A DNA stretch of 64,000 nt, from contig NZ_CP010849.1 in assembly GCF_000931445.1 (NCBI RefSeq), positions 1 through 64,000 of the forward strand, in the 5' to 3' direction. This DNA comes from Streptomyces cyaneogriseus subsp. noncyanogenus (GTDB lineage: Bacteria > Actinomycetota > Actinomycetes > Streptomycetales > Streptomycetaceae). Shown one piece after another: positions 35,301 through 44,502 of this stretch (the stretch's first letter is position 1; every line of letters begins with the position of its first letter). Under the pieces are notes generated by a model. That model was given only the letters and a program-made list of their open reading frames with translations, had not been told where the DNA came from and did no database searches. Position numbers and translations under genes: made by a program.

Positions 35301-35482
35301 AAGGCGGCGAGCGTGTCCATCGACAGCCGCTGGGGTGGATGGGTCACCAGGCGGTAGACCTGCTCACGGGAGAGGTCGATGCCCCGCTCGGCCAGCAGCG
35401 GCATCAGTTCCGTGGTCTGGAACATGCCCTGCTCGGCCATCCGTAGCCGCAGATTCCACACGATGCCCATCTTCTTGTTCAC
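35117..35482 (-). CDS. Cro/C1-type HTH regulator
   Basis: A 121-residue protein with an XRE-like HTH in residues about 5-72: NLRLRMAEQGMFQTTELMPLL, then SREQVYRLVTHPPQRLSMDT and LAALCDILGCTPNDLVEV. GTG at 35482 overlaps the recombinase TGA by four bases (GTGA), so translation is coupled. The C-terminal tail (after about residue 85) is Gly/Thr/Pro-rich and atypical, overlapping the next gene in another frame. It may be the regulator of the recombinase module. Confidence 0.75.
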   Translation of the reverse strand: MNKKMGIVWNLRLRMAEQGMFQTTELMPLLAERGIDLSREQVYRLVTHPPQRLSMDTLAALCDILGCTPNDLVEVRVTNTQVRKTAADGRGGRGGTGAGTPQHHPPGCTASTPTFAGTPTP

Positions 35483-36600
35483 GAGGTTGGCTCCCACAGC
35501 TCCGTGTGACGCGCCTGCAGAGAACGGTTCAGCAGGCGGTTGCGGTACTCCAGCGACACCCCGGTATACACCGCTGTCGTCGACCCGTACCGGTGACCGA
35601 CCTGGTCCTGCACGAACCGCTCCGGATACCCGAACTCGATCAGATGGGTGATGTAGGAGTGCCGCAGGCAGTGCAGGTCCAACTCCTCGTCCAGACCCGC
35701 CACTGCCCGCACATGCGCGAACACCTCGTCCATGCGCCTGCACGACATCCGCCCCCGCCGCTCGGTCACCCACCACGCCGGATGCTCCCCCGGCGAGAAC
35801 CGCGGACGCAGCTCACACTCCCAGTGATCCAGCACCGGAACCGCCCAGTCCATCTCCGGCACCAGCAACACCGTGCGCCGCTTGGGCGGACCGCCCCGCG
35901 AGGACTTCCCCCACCGCACCTGCGCCACCCCGAACCGGCCCAAGGCCGGCATCTGGGGATTGCGCCGCCAGTCCACCCGGTCCATCCCCCACGCCTCGCG
36001 GCGCCGCAGCCCGAAGGCATAGAAGGTCTTCAGCAGCGCGGCGTCCCGCTGGGCCGCCAACGCGCCCTTGCGGCGCCGGGCCCGGATCTCCTCGGCCAGA
36101 CCGTCCGCCGCATCGAACAGGACCTGGACCTCGTCGTAGGTGAACGGCCTTCGTCCTGGGCGGCCCTCGTAGTCGTCGGTGTGCGCGATCGTGTTCCACT
36201 CGCCCAGGACCTGCTGCGGAACCTCGCCGAACCGCTCGCGACAGACCGCCGTCCACCCGTAGCGGGGGTCGGTGACGAACTCCAGGAACATCCGCAGGTT
36301 CCCGAGGTGACCGCGGGCCGTGGACACCGCGAACGAGCGCGAGGTTGAGCGGAGGTGGTCGATGAACGCCTCGATCTCGGCGGCGTTCCACTGCCATGGG
36401 TACTGGCCGGAGAAGCGGGCCAGCCGCTGTACCAGGGCCAGGCGGCGGTTGATCGTGTCGTCCTTTAAGAACCGCACCCGCTGCTGCCTTGCCCAACCTT
36501 CGAGTATCGCCTCAAAGACCGTCGGCTCGGGGTCCAGCGGCACCACGTGCTTGACCAGCACCAGATGCGACGCACCCGGCAGGTCGACTCGCCCTTCCAT
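35479..36600 (-). CDS. Tyrosine recombinase / integrase
   Basis: A 373-residue tyrosine recombinase. The SAM-like N-terminal domain (RLALVQRLARFSGQYPW, FIDHLRSTSRSFAVST) is followed by a catalytic domain with Arg in FGLRRREAWGM, His-x-x-Arg in LHCLRHSYITHL, a second His in QVGHRYGS and the nucleophile Tyr in TTAVYTGVS. All key residues are present. ATG at 36600 (MEGRVDLPGAS) is preferred because a 17-bp palindrome lies just upstream; ATG at 36609 is an alternative inside it. First gene of a three-gene recombinase module with the HTH and zinc-ribbon genes. Confidence 0.9.
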   Translation of the reverse strand: MEGRVDLPGASHLVLVKHVVPLDPEPTVFEAILEGWARQQRVRFLKDDTINRRLALVQRLARFSGQYPWQWNAAEIEAFIDHLRSTSRSFAVSTARGHLGNLRMFLEFVTDPRYGWTAVCRERFGEVPQQVLGEWNTIAHTDDYEGRPGRRPFTYDEVQVLFDAADGLAEEIRARRRKGALAAQRDAALLKTFYAFGLRRREAWGMDRVDWRRNPQMPALGRFGVAQVRWGKSSRGGPPKRRTVLLVPEMDWAVPVLDHWECELRPRFSPGEHPAWWVTERRGRMSCRRMDEVFAHVRAVAGLDEELDLHCLRHSYITHLIEFGYPERFVQDQVGHRYGSTTAVYTGVSLEYRNRLLNRSLQARHTELWEPTS

Positions 36601-36602
36601 AA

Positions 36603-36619
36603 GATGCATTCAATGCATC
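36603..36619. promoter_or_regulatory. 17-bp palindrome upstream of the recombinase
   Basis: GATGCATT, a central C and AATGCATC form a perfect inverted repeat two bases upstream of the ATG at 36600. It is AT-rich in a GC-rich setting. Likely an operator for the linked HTH protein or a recombination core site. Confidence 0.55.
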
Positions 36620-36673
36620 ATGGATGCGTCGTGCCGGGTGAAGAGGTAGAAGACCATCTCGACGCAGTAATCG

Positions 36674-37555
36674 CTATATGTTCGGATCGTCCTGACCAGG
36701 GTTTTCACCGAGTTCCTCGAACTTCGGCAGTTGCATCGGATGCATCTCCGCCCGGATCCGGGCCAAGCGCACCGGGTGCCTCCACGAGCCGCGCTCCAAC
36801 GCGGTGTCCACCATGATCTCGGCCACCAGCACCGGCTCCACCAGCACGACGTCCAGCGGTGTCCGCGACCTCCAGTAGGTCGTGAACCGCACGCCGTCCC
36901 AGGGGTGACCGGACCTTGGCGGTGTCAGCCGCTCGGCCAGGTCGCGGGCCGCGTTAGGCCTCAGCGGCGTACTGCGGCCGACCGGCCGGAGCACGCCCTC
37001 CTCGTCGAGGCGGCCCAGCACAAGCGTCTGCGGCCGGCGCACAGTACCGGTGATAGCGCCGATGACCGCCTCGGTGGTGTCCCGGCGGCGCACCTTGTAG
37101 AACGCACGGGCGCCTGGCACATCTGCTGTCCACTCCCCCGGATCACCAGCCCTTCGACGCCGGGCACCTGCGTCCAGGACGTCAGCCACTCGGTGGCCAT
37201 CGCCGGGTCAGTCGTCTCCGGACACAGCGTCCACGGAGCGGTCAGCCCGCGGTCGGTGAACAGCCGCTCCAGCCGTGCGCGCCGCTCGCCGTACGGGACG
37301 TGCAGCAGCTCCTGGCCGTCGAGCTGAAGGAGGTCGAAGACGATGTAGTGCGCCGGCCTCTCCTGGGCGAGCCGGGCGGCGGTCCGGCCGCCGGAGACCG
37401 CGCGCCGCTGAAGCGCCTCGAACGACATCCGGCCCCCGGCCCACACGACCAGCTCACCGTCGAGGACCAAGCCGCCGTCGGGCAGGTCCGCGGCTGCGCG
37501 CACGAGGTCCGGGAAGCGGCTCTGCATGAGGCTGCCGTGACGGGACTGCAGCAGC
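36674..37555 (-). pseudogene. ATP-dependent DNA ligase, truncated and frameshifted
   Basis: Leftward remnant of a LigC/LigD-type ligase. The upstream part reads LLLQSRHGSLMQSRFPDLV, LVLDGELVVWAGGRMSFEAL and VEGLVIRG. After a one-base shift at the G-run near 37140 it continues as GARAFYKVRRRDTTEAVIG and FTTYWRSRTPLDVVLVEPVL. The catalytic Lys motif (KxDG) that should precede this is missing: the gene is cut near 37555 and replaced by a transposase fragment. It is therefore inactive even if the frameshift is a sequencing error. Confidence 0.75.
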
Positions 37556-37589
37556 AGCGGGCCGGGCGCCGGCCACGACGTGCGGGCGG

Positions 37590-38010
37590 TGGTGACGAGC
37601 TGGGCGGCGGAGAGAAGGCGGAACCGGAGACGGCGGGGCTCCCACCTGCGGATTCCGCCGGTCAAATGAGGCGAAATACTTGGCCGCCTTGCGCAGGATG
37701 TCCCGCTTGGTGGCCAGCTTCCGCTCGCTCGCCTCAAGCTCGGCCACCTGGGCCTCCAGCTGCCGGATTCACTCGTCCGGGTCAGCGGACTGTACCGGTT
37801 GTCCTGCTCTGGCCGGCGCTGCCCCACCTGCCCCGGCGGCCTCGGGGGCGACGCCGCGACGTTCCCGGTCCCGCAGCACCCACTCACGCAGCGTCGCCCT
37901 GTTGATGCCCAGGTCAGCGGCGATGCTCTAGTAGGTCGCCCCGGGCGTGGACTCGTACAGGGCCACGGCATCGGCCTTGAACTCGTCCGAATGAACCTCA
38001 CTCGCACACC
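37590..38010 (-). pseudogene. Joined transposase fragments (IS1380-like and IS3 orfA-like)
   Basis: 37596-37665 encodes RRWEPRRLRFRLLSAAQLV, nearly the same as the C-terminal piece of the transposase at 38240-38615. Next to it, 37672-38010 encodes a leftward IS3-type OrfA remnant: SDEFKADAVALYESTPGA, a stop, LGINRATLREWVLRDRERRG, a stop, then ELEASERKLATKRDILRKAA. In-frame stops make it dead. These fragments abut the broken ligase. Confidence 0.6.
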
Positions 38011-38239
38011 ACCCTGATTGCTTCAACTCCGTCGGCCTGAGGTAGTGACTCAAGCAGCCGCATCAGCTCAGACTGAGACAAGGCCATCGTGTGCTCTCCG
38101 GTTGAACTGCCCGTTTACCAGGGAGACTTGCGCGATGGCCTGCCCTTGTTCAGGGAGCACTCACCGTGAGCGGCTGCACGCCCCGGGCAGACACCCGCGC
38201 ATTCCAGACGCTCGACCGACGACACCACCCAGCGGGACA

Positions 38240-38615
38240 CCATCCACCTCCGGCCGACCGATCGCCGAACTCGAGCTCCGCCACCGGCTGCGGGCCCGGG
38301 CCGAGGACCGCATCCGGGCCGCCCGCGCCACCGGGCCTGAGGAACCTGCCCCTGCACCGCACCGCCCAGAACCGGATCTGGCTGGAGATCGTGCAGATCG
38401 CGCTGGACCTGCCAGCCTGGATGCCGATGCTCGCACTGACCGGCAAGGCCAGACTCTGGGAGCCCCGCCGTCTGCGACTCCGCCTTTTCACCACGGCCGG
38501 ACAACTCGTGACCACCGGCCGCCGGCGAATCCTCCGCCTGGCCCGGCACTGGCCCTGGACCAGCCACATCACCACCGCTCTCGAACAGCTCGCACTCCTG
38601 CCGAACCCCGGCTGA
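38240..38615 (+). pseudogene. IS1380-like transposase, 3' fragment
   Basis: The rightward C-terminal end of a transposase, beginning in one frame as ELELRHRLRARAEDRIRAAR. After a one-base shift near 38335 it continues as LPLHRTAQNRIWLEIVQIAL, WEPRRLRLRLFTTAGQLV and ALEQLALLPNPG, then a stop at 38613-38615. No 5' part is present. Confidence 0.65.
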
Positions 38616-38728
38616 CCGACGGATTCCCCGTCGCTACGACAGCAGCTCGACACCCGGAGCAGTGGAACCCGGAGCCGCCCCAAGGTGACACTCGGGCCCC
38701 GGGCCTGCACAACCTCGGCCCACAACGC

Positions 38729-38761
38729 AAAAACGGTCCACCGACTCCGTCGGCGGACCGT
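38729..38761 (-). terminator. Rho-independent terminator of the 38789-39187 gene
   Basis: Arms 38733-38745 and 38749-38761 pair at 12 of 13 positions around a TCC loop. Read leftward the hairpin is followed by five T (38729-38733 on the + strand are A). It lies 28 bp beyond the stop of the secreted-protein gene. Confidence 0.85.
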
Positions 38762-38788
38762 CACGCAAAGATCGAGGCTAGCGGCCGC

Positions 38789-39187
38789 TCACGACCACCC
38801 CCTGTAGTCAATCTCGCCAAACCAGACGTCTTGCCAGTCAGTCTCGAAGGTGCCCTCGTACTGGCGGGAGTTCCAGTAGAAGCAGTCGCCTGGATAGATG
38901 CCCATGCCTTCCGGCGCGCCGTGTCCGTCGAAGTACACGTCGCGGTAGACGGTGCCACCGCCCTGGGCCGAAGTCGGCTTGTGGCGCATGTCGTCGCCGT
39001 CCGGGTAGCTGTCCATTAGGAAAGACACTGTGCGCTGCGCACAGCGCTTGGTCGAGTAGTGCGACCAGCCGTCATCGTAAACCGTCCCAGAGATGCCCTC
39101 GTAAGAGGCCGACGCAGGACTTATCGCAGCGATACCCGCGAAGGCAGCGGTCGCGGCGACCACTCCTAAGCGACGCATCATCGTCAT
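38789..39187 (-). CDS. Small secreted protein, paralogue A
   Basis: A 132-residue precursor beginning MTMMRRLGVVAATAAFAGI with a clear Sec signal ending ASA (cleavage near residue 27). The mature part is about 105 residues, rich in Tyr, Trp, Asp and Gly, with two Cys (TKRCAQ, GDCFYW) that may form a disulfide. It shares the leader, YEGISGTVYDDGWSHYSTKRC and the C-terminal FYWN-RQYEG and DVWFG blocks with the gene at 44503, but differs between them. ATG at 39187 follows GGGGAAAG. Family unknown; a bacteriocin-like or cell-surface role is possible. It ends in a strong terminator. Confidence 0.8.
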   Translation of the reverse strand: MTMMRRLGVVAATAAFAGIAAISPASASYEGISGTVYDDGWSHYSTKRCAQRTVSFLMDSYPDGDDMRHKPTSAQGGGTVYRDVYFDGHGAPEGMGIYPGDCFYWNSRQYEGTFETDWQDVWFGEIDYRGWS

Positions 39188-39434
39188 GCTTTCCCCTAAC
39201 TCACACCAGTTCAGGCATGCCGCAGAGGGAAGACCTGGCTCCCCCCAGTGCCGACGGTCAATGTAACCGCCGCCCCAAGTGTCACTCCACGCATAAGGAT
39301 GATCGACGATGTGACATGCATCATGTGCAATACGTGTTTGAATGGTGACTCTGCGTTCGAGAGTGTCCGAACGACGTCGACCCTCAGACCGCACCGCCCC
39401 GACGACGTCCAGGAGGCGCGCGCCCTGCGCGGCG
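39188..39434. repeat. Upstream region duplicated in inverse orientation
   Basis: About 247 bp upstream of paralogue A are nearly identical, in reverse orientation, to 44050-44296 upstream of the second copy. The duplication includes the ribosome-binding site and continues into the signal-peptide codons. Confidence 0.8.
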
Positions 39435-39593
39435 GGACCACCGCAGAGCTGGCCGCCGCGCATGCCCGCATCACTCAGGAGTCGGCCGAGAGATGCGCAC
39501 CGGCTCTGGGTGATGCCGTTCTCTCGGCAGATGCGCTCGTCCAGCACCTCGACCGGCTGAGGGTGAGCTTGACTCTGAAGCTTCTATAGATCG

Positions 39594-40090
39594 TCAAGCT
39601 GTAGGAGACGACCCGGGTGCCTTGCTGAATGCGCTGGTGAGGTGGTGGTAGACCGCTCGCGCGACGAAGCGCTTGAGGCATCTGAAGATGTCCTTCGTCT
39701 TGAGTCCTTGGCGGGTGCGTCGTGCGACGTAGTCGCGGGTGCGCGGGTCGTGACGTATGCGGACCAGCACGATCGTGTGCAGTGCGCGGTTGGCCTGGCG
39801 GTCTCCGCCACGGTTGAGTCGGTGGCGGTCGGTGCGCCCGGAGGATGCCGGCACGGGTGCGGTAGCGCAGAGGTGGGCGAAGGAGGCCTCGGAGGCGAGT
39901 CTGTCGGGGTTGTCCCTGCGGTGACCAGCAGTTCGCCGGCGGTCTCGGTCCCGACGCCCAGCAGCGTGAGCAGTCCGGGTGCGGTGTGAGTGATCAGGGC
40001 GCGAAGCTCGGCGTCCGCGTCTGCTATCTCCTCGCTCAGGTACCGGTAGCGCCTGGCCAGATGCTTGAGGGCTGTGGCTTTATCGAGCAG
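39594..40090 (-). pseudogene. IS110-family transposase, 3' fragment
   Basis: Leftward remnant of the C-terminal half of an IS110 transposase: ALKHLARRYRYLSEEIADAD, PGLLTLLGVGTETAGELLVT, then after a frameshift near 39880 PASSGRTDRHRLNRGGDRQA, NRALHTIVLVRIRHDPRTR and GLKTKDIFRCLKRFVAR. The helix-hairpin-helix-like Gly-Val-Gly and Arg-Gly-Gly-Asp-Arg motifs identify the family. The 5' part is cut at about 40090 by the IS21-like element. Confidence 0.75.
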
Positions 40091-40103
40091 TAGCGACGTC
40101 GCT

Positions 40104-41833
40104 TGTCGATGGGTTTGGGAGGCGCCCTGTTTCACGGATGGGTGATGTCGACGAGTTTGGGAGGCACCCGGGTTCTTGCCAGGGCAGCATCGACATGCTC
40201 CTGGTGAGGTGCTGGTCATGCTGCGGATGTCGAAGGTCGAGCTGTACGCGGCGATCCGGCGTGACCACCGTGGCGGCATGTCGATGCGGGAGCTTGAGCG
40301 CAAGCACGGTGTGACGTGGCGGACGGTGCGGAAGGCGTTGGACTCGTCGTGGCCAGAGCCGCGTAAGAAGCTGCCGCCGCGGGCGACCGGACTGGACCGC
40401 TACAAGCCGGTGATCGACGAGATCCTGCGGGCGGACCTGGACGCGCCGCGCAAGCAGCGGCACACGGTCACCCGGCTCTTCCACCGGCTGGTCAAGGAAC
40501 ACGGCGCCGACGTCTCCTACGGGATGGTCCGCTACTACGTCGCGGCCCGGAAGCCCGAGATCCTGGTCGAGTCGGGCAAGGCGCCGCTGGAGGCGTTCGT
40601 CCCCCAGACCCACCAGCCCGGTCACGAGGCGGAGGTCGACTTCGGCGACGTGACGATCCGCCTCGCCGGCGAGCTGGTGACCTGCTATCTGTCCTCCTTC
40701 CGCCTCTCGTATTCCGGCAAGGCGGTCCACCGAGTGTTCGCCTCCTGCGGCCAGGAGGTGTTCTTCGAAGGCCACGTCCACGCGCTGCGGACGCTGGGTG
40801 GGGTCCCGCGAACCAAGGTCCGCTACGACAACCTCAAGGCGGCTGTCGCCCGCGTGCTTGGGCTGAGCCGGGCAAGGGTGGAAGCGGATCGGTGGATCGC
40901 TTTCGAATCGCACTACGACATCGAGAGCTTCTACTGCCGCCCAGGCATAAAGGCGCCCACGAGAAGGGCGGCGTCGAGGGCCAGAACGGCTACTTCCGGC
41001 GCAACCACTTCGTCCCGGTTCCGAGGTGTCCTCGCTCGCCGAGCTGAACGAGATGGTCGAGCAGTGGGACCGGCAGGACGACGCCCGCAGGATCGGCTCA
41101 GGTCCCGGACCATCGCCGAGGAGTTCGCGCTCGAACGACCGCTGCTGATGCCGCTGCCCCAGGAGCCGTTCGAGACCGGGCAGCTGTTCACCCCGCGGGT
41201 CGACCGCTACGGCCAGATCCCGGTCCGCACGAACCGTTACTCGGTCCCCATCCGACTGATCGGCAAGCGGATGAGGGTCATCCTTCACGCCTCTCACCTA
41301 GGGGTTTACGACCAGAACGTGGAGGTGGCCCGGCACGAGCGCCTGATTGCCAAAGGGGCCGTCCGCCTGGACCTGGACCACTATCTGGAGGTCCTGGTCC
41401 GCAAGCCCGGCGCCTTTCCCGGTTCGACCGCTCTCGAACAGGCCCGCTCGGCCGACAAGTTCACCCCGGTCCACGACGCCTGGTGGACCCAGGCCATGAA
41501 GATCCACGGCGAGCGGGACGGCACCCGCGCGCTCATCGAGGTGCTGCTGCTCGGACGCCACATGACGCACGAACATGTCGTCGCCGGCCTGGCCGCAGCC
41601 CTGCGGGCCGGGGCCATGACCGCGGATGCGGTCGCGCTGGAGGCCCGCAAGGCCGCCCAGGCCGAGACCGAGCCCGCACCGGACGCCCGGACCCTCGGCC
41701 AGCCGCCGGCGACGGTGACGTCCCTGCACGAGTGGAGACTCGCGCATCTTCCGCCGGACACCAGGCCGCTGCCCTCGGTGTCTCACTACGACCAGTTACT
41801 CCGACGCCGCCGCACCAGCGGCAGCGGCCACCG
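40104..41833 (+). mobile_element. IS21-family element, truncated
   Basis: The left end has two 20-bp direct repeats, 40104-40123 and 40146-40165, identical at 18 positions (TGTCGA...GTTTGGGAGGC), the multiple terminal transposase-binding sites typical of IS21. The element carries istA but stops near 41833 at a junction with another IS fragment. istB and the right end are absent. Confidence 0.8.
40218..41833 (+). pseudogene. istA: IstA transposase of IS21 family, frameshifted and 3'-truncated
   Basis: ATG at 40218 behind GAGGTG. The N-terminal HTH (MRELERKHGVTWRTVRKAL) is followed by a DDE core: HEAEVDFGDVTIRLAGEL and RTKVRYDNLKAAVARVL. Between about 40950 and 41095 the frame is displaced by one base and then restored; reading the alternate frame gives the expected AHEKGGVEGQNGYFRRNHF and ELNEMVEQWDRQDDA. 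After this RTIAEEFALERPLL, a core C-terminus and PSVSHYDQLLRRRRTSG are normal. The paired indels at G/C runs could be sequencing errors. Confidence 0.8.
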
Positions 41834-41939
41834 TGTGCTCGCGGCGGCCGAGGTGGCGGGTCAGAGCTCGCCAGTTCTTCAGGTGAGCGATGCCGTGCTC
41901 GACGCGGATGCGTCGTGACGAATGTGCCTTGCGCTGCCG
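41834..41939 (-). pseudogene. 3' fragment of transposase ISx
   Basis: Nearly the same as 60411-60516. On the - strand it encodes AHSSRRIRVEHGIAHLKNWR, the C-terminal DDE Glu-containing segment of an IS5-like (DDE_Tnp_4-type) transposase. It abuts linker array 2, on whose far side lies the N-terminal part of what appears to be the same IS. Confidence 0.7.
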
Positions 41940-42793
41940 TCGTATAACTTCGTATAATGTATGCTATACGAAGTTATTACGTGCCGTTCATGCCACAACG
42001 GGCCCAGCTCGGCCACGCGTTCAGCGATCACGTCGGCCGACAGGCCCGTGATCCTTCGTCTACCTTCGTATAATGTATGCTATACGAAGTTATTACGTGC
42101 CGTTCATGCCACAACGGGCCCAGCTCGGCCACGCGTTCAGCGATCACGTCGGCCGACAGGCCCGTGATCCTTCGTCTACCTTCGTATAATGTATGCTATA
42201 CGAAGTTATTACGTGCCGTTCATGCCACAACGGGCCCAGCTCGGCCACGCGTTCAGCGATCACGTCGGCCGACAGGCCCGTGATCCTTCGTCTACCTTCG
42301 TATAATGTATGCTATACGAAGTTATTACGTGCCGTTCATGCCACAACGGGCCCAGCTCGGCCACGCGTTCAGCGATCACGTCGGCCGACAGGCCCGTGAT
42401 CCTTCGTCTACCTTCGTATAATGTATGCTATACGAAGTTATTACGTGCCGTTCATGCCACAACGGGCCCAGCTCGGCCACGCGTTCAGCGATCACGTCGG
42501 CCGACAGGCCCGTGATCCTTCGTCTACCTTCGTATAATGTATGCTATACGAAGTTATTACGTGCCGTTCATGCCACAACGGGCCCAGCTCGGCCACGCGT
42601 TCAGCGATCACGTCGGCCGACAGGCCCGTGATCCTTCGTCTACCTTCGTATAATGTATGCTATACGAAGTTATTACGTGCCGTTCATGCCACAACGGGCC
42701 CAGCTCGGCCACGCGTTCAGCGATCACGTCGGCCGACAGGCCCGTGATCCTTCGTCTACCTTCGTATAATGTATGCTATACGAAGTTATTACG
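41940..42793. repeat. Linker array 2: eight loxP-linker repeats (assembly artefact)
   Basis: Period 116 bp: a loxP-bearing linker plus a 74-79 bp piece of the ISx 5' coding sequence. The first linker is an exact 42-mer; the following seven carry the same two substitutions in the left arm (CTACC for ATAAC) and are otherwise identical. The block is exactly 7 x 116 + 42 bp. It replaces the interior of an insertion sequence. Confidence 0.95.
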
Positions 42794-42967
42794 TGCCGTT
42801 CATGCCACAACGGGCCCAGCTCGGCCACGCGTTCAGCGATCACGTCGGCCGACAGGCCCGTGATCCTCCGGTCGCTGATGATCGCTGCACGAGACACGTT
42901 CCCCACCACACGACCATGATCGACGATCAGGACCTCGACGCCTCACCGCCTACCGTGCACGAGCTCG
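42794..42967 (-). pseudogene. 5' fragment of transposase ISx with its terminal repeat
   Basis: The - strand encodes GNVSRAAIISDRRITGLSAD and VIAERVAELGPLWHER, an N-terminal segment seen in Streptomyces IS5-like transposases. The terminal 35 bp (42933-42967) are the exact reverse complement of 60277-60311, so they are the inverted ends of one element type. The element is inserted in the IS3 orfB to its right. Confidence 0.7.
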
Positions 42968-43740
42968 CTAGAGGTGAACGAAGCCAGGTTCTGATGTAGG
43001 TGATGTCCGCGACCCACAGCTGGTTCGGCGCACTCGCGGTGAACTGCCGCTCGACCAGGTCAGCGGGCCGGTCGGTCTCGGGTGCGGGGCGGGTGGTGCG
43101 TGGGCTCTTGGCCCGGATCACCCCGCGCAGACCAGCCGCGCGCATGAGGCGCTCGACCGTGCAGCGGGCCACCTCAAGTCCCTCGCACAGGAGGGCGGCG
43201 TGGACCTTGCGGGCCCCGTAGAGGCCGTAGTTGGCCTTGTGGATCCGGCATATCTCCTTCGTGAGGTGCTCGTCTCGCAGACTGCGGGCCGAGGGCGGGC
43301 GGGTGCGTGCGGCGTAGTAGGTGCTCGGCGCGATCGGCGCGTCCGTCTCGGCGAGGATGTCGCAGATCGGCTGGACGCCGAACGTCTCCTTGTACTGGTC
43401 GATGTAGGCGACCTTCATCGCAGTGGACGGTCCAGCTCCGCGGCGAAGAAGGCCAAGGCGGACTTCAATATCGCCCTCGCCCGCCGCAGTTCCTTCACCT
43501 CCCGCTCCAGCTCCGCGATCCGTGCAGCGTCGGTGCTGGTGGTACCGGGCACGGTGCCCTCGTCGACCTCGGCGCGCTTGACCCAGCCGCGCAGGGCCTC
43601 GGGGTGCACGTCGAGCTGGTTGGCGATCCGCTTGATTGCACCGGCCCTGCCGCGGGGTCCTTGCGGGCCTCGATCGCCAGCCGCGTCGCACGCTCGCGCA
43701 GTTCGTCGGGGTACTTACGGGGAGCAGCCGTGATCGGCAT
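42968..43740 (-). pseudogene. IS3-family orfA/orfB, frameshifted and interrupted
   Basis: OrfA starts at 43740 (PRKYPDELRERATRLAIEAR), shifts one base near 43650, then continues as HPEALRGWVKRAEVDEG and ELEREVKELRRARAILKSAL to 43415. OrfB starts at 43418 (ATGA overlap): MKVAYIDQYKETFGVQPICD, HKANYGLYGARKVHAALL and PNQLWVADITYIRTW with the first catalytic Asp, then it is cut near 42980 by ISx. The other catalytic residues are lost. Confidence 0.8.
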
Positions 43741-43782
43741 CCTTCCGAGTCTTCGATGTCTCCGTCAAGCCCGGGGTGATTC

Positions 43783-43925
43783 ACACTGATTGCCCAACCC
43801 GGCTATGCAGGCGTTGACTTCAGCCTCCAGTGCGGCTGCCAGCATCCGCCGTGCGCCCTCGCGGACGATGTCGTCGATCAGGGAGCCGGTCTCGGCCGCC
43901 CCATCGGCATTCATCACGCTCGGCA
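43783..43925 (-). pseudogene. IS256-family transposase, N-terminal fragment
   Basis: The - strand frame reads NADGAAETGSLIDDIVREGA and RRMLAAALEAEVNACIAGL, the N-terminal signature of IS256/Mutator-type transposases. Only about 45 codons remain. Confidence 0.6.
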
Positions 43926-44049
43926 CGGGCGTGCCTTCCCGACCGGCGGTGCAACGTCGGTCTACTCGATGACCAGAAGTCGATCACTCGGGAAGGTACG
44001 CCCTTCGCGTCCAACCCGAGGCCAATCCACAAGTCATGAGCATTGCTCC

Positions 44050-44352
44050 GCCCGCGCAGGGCGCGCGCCTCCTGGACGTCGTCGGGGCGGTGCGGTCTGA
44101 GGGTCAACCACGTTCGGACACTTTCGAACACATAGGCACTCTTTAAACACATATTGCACATGATGCATGTCACATCGTCGATCATCCTTATACGTGGAGT
44201 GACACTTGGGGCGGCGGTTACATTGACCGTCGACACTGGGGGGAGCCAGGTCTTCCCTCTGCGGCATGCCTGAACTGGTGTGAGTTAGGGGAAAGCATGA
44301 CGATGATGCGTCGCTTAGGAGTGGTCGCCGCGACCGCTGCCTTCGCGGGGAT
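44050..44352 (+). repeat. Upstream region and truncated leader of secreted-protein gene
   Basis: 44050-44296 is the inverse copy of 39188-39434. At 44297 a start codon opens the same leader (MTMMRRLGVVAATAAFAG), which after 18 codons runs into a linker at 44353. The last 150 bp are then repeated after the linker (44395-44559). The duplication is best explained by both ends of a mate-pair read being kept. Confidence 0.8.
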
Positions 44353-44394
44353 TCGTATAACTTCGTATAATGTATGCTATACGAAGTTATTACG
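44353..44394. repeat. Single loxP linker (assembly artefact)
   Basis: One exact 42-bp linker: TCGT, loxP (spacer ATGTATGC) at 44357-44390, TACG. It separates two nearly identical 150-bp segments. Confidence 0.95.
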
Positions 44395-44502
44395 TATACG
44401 TGGAGTGACACTTGGGGCGGCGGTTACATTGACCGTCGCCACTGGGGGGAGCCAGGTCTTCCCTCTGCGGCATGCCTGAACTGGTGTGAGTTAGGGGAAA
44501 GC

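Noticed and set aside
41961..42863. Seven identical 68-codon frames in tandem
   Set aside because: They arise only from the 116-bp linker-containing unit of array 2.
44297..44352. A third secreted-protein paralogue
   Set aside because: It is only 18 codons before a linker and duplicates the sequence on the other side of it.
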